NCBI GenBank assembly: GCA_963971575.1
Contig: OZ020618.1
Span: forward strand, 3,846,501 to 3,910,500
DNA from: Liopterus haemorrhoidalis
Lineage: Eukaryota; Arthropoda; Insecta; Coleoptera; Dytiscidae
Reading direction: 5' to 3'
DNA: 64,000 nucleotides
Shown: in pieces, positions 34,956-46,374 of the stretch
Numbering within the stretch: position 1 is the first letter of the stretch
How the letters are laid out: every line of letters starts with the position of its first letter
Notes under the pieces: generated by a model
The model's input: only the letters and a program-made list of their open reading frames with translations
What the model was told of the DNA's origin: nothing
Database searches by the model: none
Translations under genes and position numbers: made by a program

Positions 34956-35925
34956 TCATAAGGGGTACCCCTTTCCAACTTTCTCCATCTTAAAGTAGTG
35001 AAATGCCATAGCAAAGCATCCAGCACTCTGCGCATTAAACGTAATTCTTCTCCTGCTACGCTACAGGCCAGTAGGTGTTGGATTGTCTCTATGGCTTCTC
35101 CGCAAGTTCTACATGTTCTTTGGTATTCTGGTTTCCAGAAGCAGTTCGCTCCTTCTTCATTTCCGCACCGAAATCTAGCGATGATCTTTTGCTTCATCTC
35201 TTTTGGCTTCGCGAGGTATTAGTGGCACTGCAGTATTTTCTTCTGTCTTCTCCCCAGCTGGTTCAATGTTTTTTTTCTTTTTCTTTTCAACATTCTTGTA
35301 TTAATGTGTTGCTGCTTGTGATCTTCTTTTCGAATCTCACCGCCGTTTTTCCGGTTCTTATCCTTAATTTATCTATTTTCATTTCTTCAAGAATTATATA
35401 GCTCGGTGTACTTTTGTTCAATTCCAGTGTCCATCTAATAAAGGTTTCTTAGATTTTCTCTAACTCTTCTTTTTCTTGCCATCCCCATATCTCAGCACCG
35501 TATACTAGTATACTTCTCATTAAAGAGTCGAATAGGAGCATTCTTTTTTGGAAGTCCATTCGGAATTTTTTCTCCTCCATACTCCATACCTGGCCTAATA
35601 TGCTCCTGGATTTCTAGATCCTCTCCCTTATGTGGGCGCTGTTTCTATTACTTTTCTGAAAGATGTAACCTAGGTATCTTATTTCTTTAATCTGTTTTAT
35701 ATCCTGGTCTTTCCATTTCCAGTTTTCTTTCTTCTCTCTTCCGCCACCCTTCCTGAATTTAATGATTTTGGATTTTCCTGTGTTTAATAATACAGGAAAA
35801 TCACAAATTATAAAACAAGGAAGATAGTGGACTCCCACGTTACGGCTTTGGACAGCGATAGTTGCGACATTCGTGGTTGTAATATGAACTAGAATTAGAT
35901 AGTATGCAACCCGCAGTGCACACAA
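34956..35925 (-). pseudogene. LINE reverse-transcriptase C-terminal region
   Basis: Reading leftwards, 35925-35614 has KSKIIKFRKGGGREKKENWK and KQIKEIRYLGYIFQKS. Frames near 35560-35450 give KRMLLFDSLMRSILVYGAEI and WGWQEKEELEKI. 35197-34940 gives IARFRCGNEEGANCFW, then RTCRTCGEAIETIQHLLACS. This is the standard order behind the RT YxDD box, ending with a C-x2-C, H-x4-C knuckle. It is the same family as the copy in intron 1 of the carboxypeptidase (37690-38650). Frameshifts are numerous. Confidence 0.8.
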
Positions 35926-36890
35926 ATATATTTTTATATTTTAAATTGCTATGAATCGCGCGATCATTAATTTTCTACCAAAATTGACAAATAAAATGTA
36001 ATTTTGGTGGAAAATTAAAGATTGCCTTGAACCGAAAATTATGATTAATTTATTTACAACTCTCCTAATTAATTTCCTAAAATTAAAATTAATTACAATT
36101 GTTAAAAATGAATACTTCAGTAAGCATTAAGTTTTATTATTTTATTTGCAAGCAAGCATATGAAATAAATAAACAAGTATTTATTTTTTACTTTTATATT
36201 TACTTTTGTACATATTAAATTTAGCCTGCCATTTTTTTTATTACACTATTTATATTTCTTTTGCATTTACCATTTAAAATATTATTAATTACACTACAAC
36301 ATTTGAAAATAAAAAATGTGGTGCTAATATTTAAAATTTCTTATAAAATTAATCACTGTCACAATCACAATCTACTGTCACCTATCGTTACAACGTCAAA
36401 AACAATTGCCGCAAATTGCCGATAATGAAGTGTTCTCAAAATGTTGGTAAAAAAAAACGCTTTTAGCGCTGTCGGTGGATGGAATATAACTTAAAACCGT
36501 TTCAAGGCCGTGTATATGAGTTTCACACCCCTGGGGGAAAATGTTCCCATTAGTTGTTAATAATTTTATTTCAGATTGTTAGTTTTGTATAAGAAACTTG
36601 TAATCTTTGGAGGTTATACGTAGCGTTAATGGATACTAATGTTTTTTAGGTCAGCCAGACAATATTTTTAGTTTATTAACATTCTTATTTGGTAGAATAT
36701 GTTTAAAGTTGTTTTGTACATGTTGCAACATCCACAAATAATCAACAAAAACGTAATCTACGTAAATACGAATTTTTGGTTTATTTTCAGATAGTAGGTA
36801 TACCTGATCTTTAATGAAGGACTTTCCGATCTATTTTATCAGTACTTAAGTTTGCATGCATAGCTAATTATCAACAATTGAATTGTAAAC
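35926..36890. other. Upstream region of the carboxypeptidase gene
   Basis: No coding stretch or transposon protein was recognised. Its last 100 bases contain GATA-type motifs. Confidence 0.4.
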
Positions 36891-36945
36891 CTGATAAGAT
36901 AACTGAGAATTTCTGGTATATAAATGACAGAAGATCATTCAACAG
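36868..36945 (+). promoter_or_regulatory. Putative carboxypeptidase core promoter (GATA motifs, TATA box)
   Basis: TATATAAA lies at 36917-36924, 45-52 bases before the ATG at 36969. An initiator-like TCATTC is at 36935-36940. The overlapping motif TGATAAGATAA at 36892-36902, and an inverted TTATCA at 36868-36873, are consensus GATA sites. GATA factors are known drivers of midgut enzyme genes in insects. The spacing implies a 5' leader of only about 25-30 bases. Confidence 0.6.
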
Positions 36946-36968
36946 GTACAGAAGCTTTCTGACCAAAC

Positions 36969-37042
36969 ATGAAGATCTTCTTTATAACTCTGCTTGCCTT
37001 ATTGGCGGCAGTATCAACTGAAGAAATTAAAGACTACACAGG
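36969..37042 (+). CDS. Carboxypeptidase exon 1 (signal peptide)
   Basis: Encodes the hydrophobic signal peptide and the first propeptide residues (EEIKDYTG). It ends two bases into a glycine codon before gtaagt. The ATG is the first after the TATA box. Confidence 0.9.
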
Positions 37043-40000
37043 GTAAGTTAATCAATAAAATATATTCAAAAATTTAATTTAGTATATTGGAAAATTTATA
37101 ATATTACTTACAGTGATGGCCATAAGTATGGAAACTTTTGTTATATTCATATAAATTCAACTTGAGTTATGCTTATGTATTTAATAATTCAAAATTAATT
37201 TAGGCATTGGGTATTTAATATATATTTATTGTACAACTGATAATGTGTTCGAAATGAAAGATACAATTCAAAATAAATGATATTTATTACGTCAAAAAGC
37301 ATGGAAATTTCCATAAAAATAAATTTGAATTAAAAATGAAAATAATTCTGTAATATTTGGTGGCGTAGCCCTTTACTTTAATCACAAAAAAACATCTTCT
37401 TGGCATCGAATCTACTATATTAACACATGTATGTTGATGAATGTTTTTCCACTCTTGCTCTATAATTTTAAAAAGTTGGTCATTGTAGCTGTATTTTTGC
37501 GAATTTGCCGCCGCCATGTTTGACAGTGGAAATCTGGTACTTATTGTCGTATCTTGCATCCTTCGGACGCCTCACATACTTCTTTCCATCACTCCTGAAC
37601 AATTTTAATTTGTCTTCATCATTCCAAAAGACCGTTTTCCATTTATTAATGGACCACTCCAAATGATCTCTAGCAAAACTTCTTACTTCCAGTTCTCTCG
37701 CTCATCTTTAATTTATTTTATTCCATTCTCTTCCCTTCCAACCATTTCTTCACTCCTCCTCCTATCTCTCTTCCATCCTCCCTATTTCTAGGTAACCTCA
37801 GCCCCCTTCCTTCCTTCAATTTCTCCCCTTCTGCTTCCCACCGGGTCTCTTCCTTCCTTCCTTTATCCCTTCCTGTTATCCTTCCCCAATCTCTATCCTT
37901 CTTGCCTCAAATTCCCTCTCTCACCTCTCCCTCTTCCATCTTCGTGCAACAAGTCTAATGTGCTCCCCGACCATACTGTCATCTCTCTACACCTCATCGC
38001 GAGGTGCTCTATATCTTCTTCCTCCTCCCCGCACATCCTGCACATCTTATCCTACAATATCTATTTCCTCTCTCTTCATTCCCGCACTTTAGCCTCGCAA
38101 TCCACCTAACCCTCCCTCCTGACCTTCCTCTTTCTCCCTTCTTGGTACCCCTATAGTTCCGACCTCCTCATATCTCCCTGCGCTCCTCAGATTTGTCTAT
38201 TCTGACTGTCATTTCTTGCTCCCCCACTTCATTATCCCTCCTCCACAACTCCTCAATCACACTTATCCCGTATTTTCTTCTCCTTTCCACCTCTGTCGCA
38301 TCCATTCCGGATCTCCAGTAATACTCCTTTCTCATCTCCCCCCATGCGTACCATCTTCCTTTCTGTTCTTTTCTGGCTCTTTCCTCCCAGCATTCCCTCA
38401 TTATTCTTTTGTCTGCTTCTATTCTAACTTTCTCCCTCTTTCCTGTACCCAGTTTCATCTTATCCCTTTTCAGTTCCTCTCTTACAATATACCCTGGTGT
38501 TGTTCTATCTACCCCTAAGATCCATCTCAAATACCTCTCCTGTACTCGTTCTACCTTCTCCCATTCCTTCCATCCCCAAATTTCCACTCCATATAGCAGG
38601 ATGTTCTTCACCACAGCGTCAAACAACTTCAATCTCCATCAATATCGTCATTAAACTTGCTCTCTCCTATACTGGTGAAACTTTATAAGATGTCTCATTC
38701 AAAATCCTTGATCTATTTTAATCTGTTTATTTATACTTCACATATTCCAATCGTGATTTTTTACTGTAATGGTTCTTAAATGTGTATTTTTTGTTTCAGT
38801 TACAAGACCTATAGGGTTTATGCCAGTAATGACGACCAGTTATTAGTATTAAACCTTCTAAAACAGACTACAGGTTTCGATTTCTGGACTGCACCTAGAA
38901 TTCCTGGACTTCCAATTGATATTATGGTCAGACCAGACAAAATTCATTTCTTTGAAACATTCCTTTATTACAACAAATTCAATGCATCAGTTCTTATCAA
39001 CAATGTTGCCACGTAAGATATATTAATTTTTTTATTTATTTTGTATATGTTTGATGAATTATGTGGGTAGGTAATTAATTAATAGGAATCGGACAAGTGA
39101 AAAAATAAAATAATAGTTATTTGTGTACCATGGCCAAAAAGTAAATCTTTTTCGGCCGCATCTGAATTTGAAGGAAGAGGCGCAGACGAGGACTTCAAAC
39201 AGATAAGGACGAAAAAGATCTTTTTGGCAAAGGTGCACATTATATTTTTTGGGCGACCAAAAGAAATTTTTATTAGAAAAGTTATATTTATTTATTTACG
39301 TTGGATAATTTATGGTTACTGAACAATTATTGCAATTATAAATGTTCAACTGTCAATTGTTTCAATGTAACCATGGAGATCTTGTAACTTGAGAAATGAC
39401 ACATAGATAGCTCTAGCATCCAGCGGCCAAAAAAATAAGTGAATCGGCATAGGCCGAACAAGATTTACTTTATGGCCGGTACTAGATGATTAAAAAGAAC
39501 TGTTTTGATATGGTCGCCCAAAAAATAAGTTTATTTTACTAAGCTTACGATTCGATATTATCGAACTTCAGTGACTTTTAACTCTGATGAAGATTTGAAT
39601 AAAATCGAAACGTAACTTTAGTTAAATTAACTTATTTTATTTTATTTTTTCATTTGTCCGATTCCTATTAATTCATTAATAATATATATTTTGATAAATT
39701 TTAGAACTCTTCCATCTCCACTTCAAATGGCATGGAGAAAAATGTTTACTCCAATTAATGGAAGAATTTCTTTCCAAAGATTTGAACGGTATGACACTGT
39801 AAGTATTAAAAAAATCGTTTTTCTCTCTCACTTCTTAAGCGCTAATCAGTTTTGACTTGGATGGATTGGATTTCCGAAAAAGTTGTTTACATATTGAAGT
39901 TATCTTTGGAATGTATTGTTAGGGGATAACACTAATATATTATGGATTTAATCTTGGTGTTTAAAATAATGATCAGCACTGCAAATTCATGGTTTATTTG

Positions 40001-43000
40001 TTGATTTTTCACCATCGATCCCAATTTCTCACTTTCTCTTCCCATTACTTTAATTTCAAGTCGTCAGGTCTTTGAGGATGACATCAAACTACCTCTTTTG
40101 GTTGACCTCTTCTTTTCTTAGCCATTATTCCTCCTTTAATACTGATTTCGATATTCTAACTTCAGAATGGCACGATACATGAGGCAACCTTATATATATT
40201 AGGCACTTTCCAGGTTGCTGTAAAGAGAAACTCGGAGTTACTCCGAACAGTTCGTCAGTGTTGCAAGCTAAAGTACGGTCCCAAACTACGCTAGAACTAC
40301 CTTTCCTCTTCCCCTGAAAGAACTACCTAAATTTCAGAACGTTTGATTGGAGTGCGGGTAAACGGTTAAATTCAAATCTTATTCAAATCGCGCCTTTCTG
40401 GATTAAATGGTGTTCTAAGTGTAATAATTTCAGAACAATTCGGAGAGGAACAGTTCAGAAATGTTTTTCACCTAACTGGAAAGCTTTTATTAGTTCCTAG
40501 AACTGTTCAAGGAGAAAAGGCCTTAATAAAAAAACTCCATCTGGTACGGTTCTGGGCTGTCTTAATTTCACCCCACGACTTTTCCATTTCACGCAGTTCT
40601 CCACTATGCGCCTCCATGTATTTTATCGTCCGATCCTCCTTTTCCCTGCGGGTTCCAACGAAGATTCTGTCTGGTTTTCTTGGCAGGATATTGCCTAAGT
40701 ATGTATCCCAACTATCTCCATTTGCGCATCTCTGATTATTTACCATAGTTTCTTACAGTTTCAAGTTAATTGTTTTCCATTTGCGCAAACGTATCGCATA
40801 TTCGATCTCTGACTGTTTGGTTATTCGTCATAGTTCTTCATAACTTACGGTGTTAGGCCAAAAGATTCCCATTGTCCTTCTTGAGCATTTGTTGACAGAC
40901 AGTTTATTGGTAACGTTGCATTACCCAACCATGTCTCACAGGCATACAACAGACAGACTTTGCTGTTAAATACTCCGATTATCGTTTTCTTTGTTATGTG
41001 AATTGATGACCAGAATTTGTTTAGAAAGGCAAAGGCTTTGCTTTCTGAATTCTGGGCATGATAGCCACATTACCTTCCCCGTCCAAGAAGACGATGCTGC
41101 CTATGTAGCAGAATCTAGAAGGTTGGTCTACGATCGCATCTTGTAGCTGAATATTCTGTCACCATAGGTGGACGAATAAATAAATGTTCAACCACTTAAA
41201 TTAATATTATTACCTGAACTATGTTTGGTTCGACATAAATTTCCATTAGTTCAGTATTTCTTCTACGGATTACTACCTCATCCTACTTTTTGCCGCCATA
41301 AATTGTTTTTAAAAACCTTCCCTTCCCACATTTACACTTATTTTATTACAATTACTCTACGCCCATATTAATATTGGTGTTGATTGTGGCAAACTTATGT
41401 TGTACTCCGATTAGACTATAACATAGTTTATTGACTATGTAATTTAATAATCACATCATTAAAAAACCAATAAAATATTTAAGTTTTCTATTGTTAATTT
41501 GTAATTATTTTCAGATTACGGCATATTTGCAAAAATTGGCTCAAACTCATTCCAATATCGTCACTTTAATAAATCTTGGAAAGACGTACGAAAATCGTAA
41601 TTTATTAGGAATTAAGATCTCTTCTGGAGGTAGTGGAAAGCCTTCCATAATGATTGATGGTGGTATCCATGCTAGGGAATGGATTGCTCCAGCTACAGTT
41701 CTTTACATCATCAACCAACTGGTGGAAAATCCAGCCATGGCTAGTATGTACGCCAATGTTGATTGGTACATTGTACCAGTCTTGAACCCTGATGGATATG
41801 AATACACACATACTACTGTAAGTAATAACAACGAAGATACTAAAGAAAACTAGATTTTTTAAAAAGATTTCAAGGTTTTTCTAAAGATTTTACTTTTAAT
41901 ATTCCTTGGTTACTTCTTTTGCACCCTAAATAAATCTCTGAAATTATACTTAATTTTTTAAGATGTCTGCTCAAGGACCTATCTGAAAACATTCATCGTA
42001 TTGTTATAATTTTTCGCTCATATATAGCTGTTTGTTTTAATTTCCACCATTGCTATATCGACAGTTATAATAGCAACAAGAATGTTTAAATTAGACAATT
42101 GCTATTTTATAAGAGAATATCAAGGAATTTCGTTAAAAAGAATTACCTTTCCGAAGAAGTAAATAATAAAATCTTCACGCTTACGGCAGAAAAAGTTTAT
42201 TCACTATTTCTTTTATTTAACAATATGCTTAATTTATGCCTTGGCATTTGAACACTTTTTGGGATTTCGTAGGTATAATGGAAATTGGAATTAATATCTA
42301 TTCCCCAATTGCACCAGTTTTTCTTAAACTTTAAGTATTCCTTAAATTGGAAAAATATTTTGAAACACAAACAGATCAATTCTGTAAAAATTTACTGTGT
42401 AGTAACATTACTACAAGATAAAATATTATAAAAAGTATAATGACATTCATTCATGATAGTAACCTTGCTCATAGTGACAGATTTAGTTACTATGATCATA
42501 GTAACTGAGTTACAGAATTGGTCTGAATATGCTTCGTATTTTTACGATTTAAGGAATTCTTAAAATTTATGGAAAGCTGGTGCAACTGGGCTTGCGTAAT
42601 TAATGGACAATATCCTAGCTCAGCTGTTCTTAAACTGGGTTCCGCAGACCATTGGGGGTCCGTGAAACAATTTTGACATTAACTTTACATCCCCCAACTT
42701 TTCGCTTTTATTCAAATAACTTAAAATAAAAATCCTACATGGTCAAGACTTTTTGTATTTGTTGTTATCTAACTAGTTATTGACATAACTAAACAATAAT
42801 TAGTAAACATTTATTTTTATTCAACTGTAAATTATTTACAGAAAACATATTATAATAAGATCTATTTTAACCAAAATTTGACCAAGAAAATATTTGTATG
42901 AGTTTTAATTATAATTTGTAGCTTTTTATTCTTTTTACTACTATTTTTATTCATTTTATGTTTTTTATTCTAAATGCGCAAGACCATTTATTAAAATAAC

Positions 43001-44197
43001 CAGCGATATATTTCTACCAATATTTATTATAACGTATTGCCTATGAGATTGGCCAGAAATTAAGTCTCAAGAACGACGTAAAAGGCATAGGGTTGGGATG
43101 GGGTATGCCAAAAAAAAATGTTGTTCAAGAGGGGGTCCTCGAACTATATAAGTTTAAGAACCCCTGTCCTAGATATGTAGCACCTCTTCAACGTATTAAA
43201 TATCTACGAAATCCTGAAATGTGTAAAAACTAACACTTCACATTAACTCTTTTGATTAGTATAAAGTCCATTTACCGTAACTATGAAATGACGTTACAGT
43301 TGAAAAACTCACCTTGTTGCCAATTCGTAAACTGTCCAAAAAAGTTAGGTTATATCGAACAACCAGGTTAACACCTAAATGTCAACCTGACAAATAACTA
43401 TTGAACAATCTAATTTCAATCTGGCAACATTGAAAAAATGTACCAAAATTAAATAAATAAATATACTGAGTTATGGATTGATGTTGATTAAAACATATCA
43501 TAACGTTGGTACTTAAAATAACCAAGTGTGACGTCATCTCATATTTATTGTGAATGGAGTTTACTTTAAAAATTTCTCTTCTGGAAGTATTAAAAGCAAG
43601 AAGCAAATTTTTCAATTTATTTATCGATTTTTAAAGGATCGTTTTTGGAGAAAAAACCGTTCCAAGGGAGTTCGTTGTACCGGAACTGATCAGAACAGAA
43701 ACTGGGGTTTCCATTGGATGGAAGTAGGAGCTAGCGATGACGAATGTGATGAAACCTATGCTGGAAAAGCACCATTCTCCGAAATAGAAAACGTGAACCT
43801 CAAAAATTTCGCTGAAGCAAACAAAAATAACATGCAACTCTATCTAACTTTCCATTCTTGTGGTCAATATTTATTGTATCCATGGGGTTGGACTTCTTCT
43901 TACCCATCTAACCACGCTGAACTTCAAACTTTAGCTGAAAATGTTAATGGCGCCATTAGCTCTGTTAGAGGAACAGAGTACACTATTGGTTCTTCTACTA
44001 ATGTTTTATATCCTGCTGCTGGTGGAAGTGATGACTGGTTTAAGGGTGTTAATGGAGTTCCTCTTTCTTATACTATTGAACTTCCATGTGGTGGAAGTGG
44101 AGGATTTAATCCACCACCATCCGCAATCGAAGGAATTGTAGAAGAAACGTTCGAAGGTGTTAAAGTATACCACAAATACGTCGAAAGCAAAGCTTAA
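36969..44197 (+). CDS. Digestive zinc carboxypeptidase precursor (M14A), five-exon form using terminal exon 5a
   Basis: Spliced as 36969-37042, 38800-39012, 39705-39798, 41515-41817 and 43637-44197, which gives 1245 bases or 414 residues, the usual length of an insect procarboxypeptidase. Every junction is GT-AG and the phases agree. Residues 1-17 form a signal peptide (MKIFFITLLALLAAVS). Exons 2-3 encode the activation propeptide. Exon 4 carries the zinc motif GGIHAREW (equivalent to His69 and Glu72 of bovine CPA) and NPDGYEYTH. Exon 5a supplies FWRKNR (Arg127 region), NRN (Asn144-Arg145), the third zinc ligand in TFHSCG (His196), Tyr248 in LYPAAGG and the catalytic Glu270 in YTIELP. The residue at the 255 position is Asp (GGSDDW), as in B-type enzymes. 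The protein should be secreted into the gut and activated by removal of the propeptide. The five further terminal exons downstream are described separately. Confidence 0.92.
37111..37690 (-). pseudogene. Tc1-like element remnant in intron 1
   Basis: The plus-strand end cagtgatggccataagtatg at 37111, after TA, is a Tc1-type terminus. The - strand frames give WKTVFWNDEDKLKLFRSDGK followed by KYVRRPKD and TVKHGGG (first catalytic aspartate region, from 37662). They then give FKIIEQEWKNI and VDSMPRRC (C-terminus). The central DDE part is deleted and the other end is replaced by a LINE at about 37690. Confidence 0.85.
37690..38650 (-). pseudogene. LINE reverse-transcriptase C-terminal region in intron 1
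   Basis: 38632-38168 on the - strand is open for 154 codons: KLFDAVVKNILLYGVEIWGW, RVQERYLRWILGVDRTTPGY and a long basic helix up to SGMDATEVERRRKYG. This is the region after the RT catalytic box of the same LINE family as 34956-35925. 38160-37690 continues in broken frames toward the zinc-knuckle end. It is pyrimidine-rich on the plus strand, unlike the surrounding intron, which marks it as an insertion. Confidence 0.85.
38800..39012 (+). CDS. Carboxypeptidase exon 2 (activation propeptide)
   Basis: Preceded by ttgtttcag and followed by gtaaga. It encodes YKTYRVYASNDDQLLVLNLL and then FDFWTAPRIPGLPIDIMVRP, the open-sandwich Propep_M14 fold. This has the usual YKVYRV-like start and FDFW motif. 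Confidence 0.92.
39076..39673. mobile_element. MITE in intron 2 with about 40-bp inverted ends
   Basis: attaataggaatcggacaag followed by tgaaaaaataaaataa at 39076-39111 is mirrored at 39635-39673. About 600 bp, non-coding. The target duplication could be TTAAT or similar but is ambiguous because the flanks are AT-rich. Confidence 0.75.
39705..39798 (+). CDS. Carboxypeptidase exon 3 (end of propeptide)
   Basis: 94 bases between tttag and gtaagt. It encodes TLPSPLQMAWRKMF followed by GRISFQRFERYDT and ends in phase 0. The RYDT sequence corresponds to the region just before the catalytic domain in this family. Confidence 0.88.
40507..41180 (-). pseudogene. LINE family X fragment in intron 3
   Basis: The - strand encodes the C-terminal stretch DRTIKYMEAHSGELREMEKS followed by WGEIKTAQNRTRWSFFIKA, almost the same as the copy at 61125-61240. 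Upstream, broken frames resemble the body of the same LINE (a FNSKVCLLYACETW-like stretch at about 40950). Confidence 0.75.
41515..41817 (+). CDS. Carboxypeptidase exon 4 (first half of catalytic domain)
   Basis: 101 codons, phase 0 at both ends, between tttcag and gtaagt. It begins ITAYLQKLAQTHSNIVTLIN and includes GGIHAREWIAPATVLYIINQ with the H-x2-E zinc motif and its arginine. It ends NPDGYEYTHTT. Because it ends in phase 0 it can join in frame to any of the six terminal exons. I found no second copy of this exon in the window. Confidence 0.93.
42240..43250 (+). mobile_element. Terminal-hairpin repeat in intron 4, split by a hAT MITE
   Basis: Opens with ttttgggatttcgtaggtat (42257-42276) and closes with atctacgaaatcctgaaatg followed by a degenerate hairpin and cttcacattaa (43202-43247). 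These are the subterminal inverted repeat and 3' end of the family described at 233-1257. A 546-bp hAT MITE lies inside. Confidence 0.65.
42621..43166. mobile_element. hAT-type MITE (CAGCTGTTCTTAAAC ends)
   Basis: Left end CAGCTGTTCTTAAACTGGGT, right end AAGTTTAAGAACCCCTG. It is flanked by tcctagct and tcctagat (42613-42620 and 43167-43174), an 8-bp duplication with one mismatch. Non-coding. Confidence 0.8.
43637..44197 (+). CDS. Carboxypeptidase terminal exon 5a
   Basis: 186 codons plus stop, opening DRFWRKNR after ttaaag. The polypyrimidine tract is short and the AG is preceded by AAA, so this acceptor looks weaker than those of 5b-5f. It carries Asn-Arg at NRNWGFHW, the zinc histidine in LTFHSCG (Cys in place of the usual Tyr198), Tyr248 in LYPAAGG, Asp at the 255 position and Glu270 in YTIELPCGG. 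AATAAA is at 44220-44225. It is the nearest terminal exon to exon 4 (1.8 kb). Confidence 0.9.
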   Translation, partial: DRFWRKNRSKGVRCTGTDQNRNWGFHWMEVGASDDECDETYAGKAPFSEIENVNLKNFAEANKNNMQLYLTFHSCGQYLLYPWGWTSSYPSNHAELQTLAENVNGAISSVRGTEYTIGSSTNVLYPAAGGSDDWFKGVNGVPLSYTIELPCGGSGGFNPPPSAIEGIVEETFEGVKVYHKYVESKA

Positions 44198-44418
44198 TTG
44201 TAATTAGTTTTTAAGATATAATAAATTCTTTTTTCTATACTTTATTTTTTCACTCTGCTTCAAATGCACCTGCTTTTCTTCCTAAATACTTTTAGCTAGG
44301 CCTTTGGTTTCACTAACAGCTTACATTTAAAAAAAAAATATTTGTACTGGTAAGGTTATAAAACAGTATTGCCCAAAAGGACAATCCCGATTTGCTCTAT
44401 ATAAAATATCGTGTAAAC

Positions 44419-45665
44419 CAGTGCTTCTCAACCTTTTCTGGCCTGGGACCCCCCGAAATTATGTAAATATTGTCTGCGGCCCCCCTATATTATGATGTTT
44501 CAAGATAACGGGAACACGAGTTTTTTCGCAACATGTGAGGAAGTTGGGATAAATTTTAAACTAAAATTTATCCACAAAATTGATTGGTAGTGTTGAAATT
44601 TTCCGGAAAAAAACCAGAAGTACAGGAAATCAAGGACAATTTCAAATTTTTAAATGAGATATGTCATTTTGGATATCTTTGGATAGAGCTTTTCAACATC
44701 TTTTACTTAAACATTTTTTTAATATCTTTTACGGTTGACAAAAAAACTGTGATATTTTTAAATAACGATTATATTCCCTATAACGACTTGAAAGTAAAGT
44801 ATTTTTATTTACAAGTGTTCAAAGTGCCTTCCATTTTAATTTAAACACATTCGTATCCTTACTCTTGAGTTGTCTGTAGCTCGGAGAGCAAAATATATAA
44901 TAAAAAAAAAAATTGCAGAGTAAAATATATAATAAAAAAAATTGCACTTTCAAGTCGTACCTACTTCAAAGTACAACTTGAAAATACTTGAAGTACCTCC
45001 AACGCGAACCATTGTCAGAGAATCCCATCAACCGACACATACAATTTATTTGACTTTGATATAGTCTGATTCTTTGGTTAAGGTGGAACTAGATTTTCAA
45101 ATCTAGTAATTTTTATGGATTGAATGAAGCTTTTCATCATTTTGTTTAGTAAAAGCGCATTTACTCATTATAAAGTTAGCTAGTGACAACTTAAACGTTT
45201 GAAATAGCCTGTAGTTTAAATTAGTTGTGAAAATAAGTATATTAAAGTCTGTTCCTTTGGTTTAGGCGAAACTAGATTTTCAATTCTAGTTACTTTTACT
45301 TGTTGATTGAAGCTTTTGATCATTTTGTTCAAGAAAAGCCAACTTCAATATATAAAAAAAATAGCTAATGACAACTTACAAAAATGAAAATTCTGGTTAG
45401 TTTAGATTTTTAGATTTTTTAATTTTTAGTTTAGTTAGTTAGAAAAGTCTGAATTGTATAAAAATAAATAGAATATTTATTTTATTTATGTTATGAAAGG
45501 TATATTTTTATAAACAAAAATATAAGATATCGTATTTATAAATATTAATAAGATTGAGCGCATTTTTATTATATTTTCATGTTTTGATCTTATATGACTT
45601 CGCGCCCCCCCGACGAAGCCTTCAAGCCCCCCAGGGGGCCGCGGCCCCCCGGTTGAGAAACGCTG
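44419..45665. mobile_element. Long hAT non-autonomous element with captured repeat DNA
   Basis: CAGTGCTTCTCAACCTTTTC to GGTTGAGAAACGCTG, flanked by exact GTGTAAAC (44411-44418 and 45666-45673). Inside, about 44510-45000 matches sequence lying 3' of terminal exons 5b (49690-50040) and 5d (53770-54130). 45063-45205 and 45246-45385 are a diverged tandem duplication (ctagattttcaa phrases). The right end is C-rich (gcgcccccccgacgaagcct). No transposase is encoded. Confidence 0.85.
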
Positions 45666-45729
45666 GTGTAAACAATTCAAAAAATATTAACAGCTGTCCA
45701 TGAAAATTTTGAGTATGTGTTTCATTATA

Positions 45730-46214
45730 CCTCAAAATTGTTCTGCCCCGGTGTCGGGGCAGAATGAGCACAAAAATTAGAAAAATACAAAAATAAAAGT
45801 TATGACGATATAAAAAAAAGCTTCCTTGTGCTCATTTTGCCCCGGTGTCGGGGCAGAATGAGCCCGGGCGGGGTATAATGGGCAATCAGCTAAAATCTGG
45901 CGCAGAATGAACACACGTGAGTGCATTCCTCATCGTTATCATCTTCTCCAGCGCAAGAACAATGTGCCCACTTGCCACATGCTCTGTACTGGAGCAATCA
46001 ACGTCTGGATATGTGTGAAAAATATATCAACACAGCAAAAAACACGTTTCACCAATTTACAAAATGTAAACGCCAGCTTTCAGTCATACAACCACTCTCG
46101 AAAGACACTAGCAAAGTACTGAACGTGATTGGAATGCACCCAAACATGAATGCTTTAACAGCCAAAAATAGGGGAGCCCGTTATGCCCCGTGCTTCACCT
46201 ACAATCTAATTTGA
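45730..46214. repeat. Repeat with duplicated GCCCCGGTGTCGGGGC hairpins
   Basis: The hairpin TTCTGCCCCG-GTGT-CGGGGCAGAA is found at about 45740-45763 and again, with one change, at 45836-45859. Both are followed by TGAGC. A GGGGTATAATGGGC phrase follows at 45876, and CCCGTTATGCCCC at 46177. The open stretch 45921-46214 has several cysteines but matches no family I know. The block is probably a DNA transposon end or MITE. Confidence 0.5.
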
Positions 46215-46374
46215 ATGAATGTTTATTAACAAAAATATGTTACTTTATTTATTATATTTTTAAAAATTATTTGTTTTTTAAATATGCAAATCTAATTTTA
46301 ATTTTCTAAATAACTACATAAAACTTCTTATTTAGGAACTTCTATAGTTTCAAGATCGTAGATTAATGGTTGGT

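Noticed and set aside
43941..44141. Leucine-rich frame within terminal exon 5a, and similar +1 frames in 5b, 5d and 5e
   Set aside because: These are out-of-frame shadows of the conserved carboxypeptidase exon; they recur only because the exons are homologous.
45921..46214. Cysteine-containing small secreted protein
   Set aside because: There is no signal peptide, and it is embedded in a hairpin-rich repeat.
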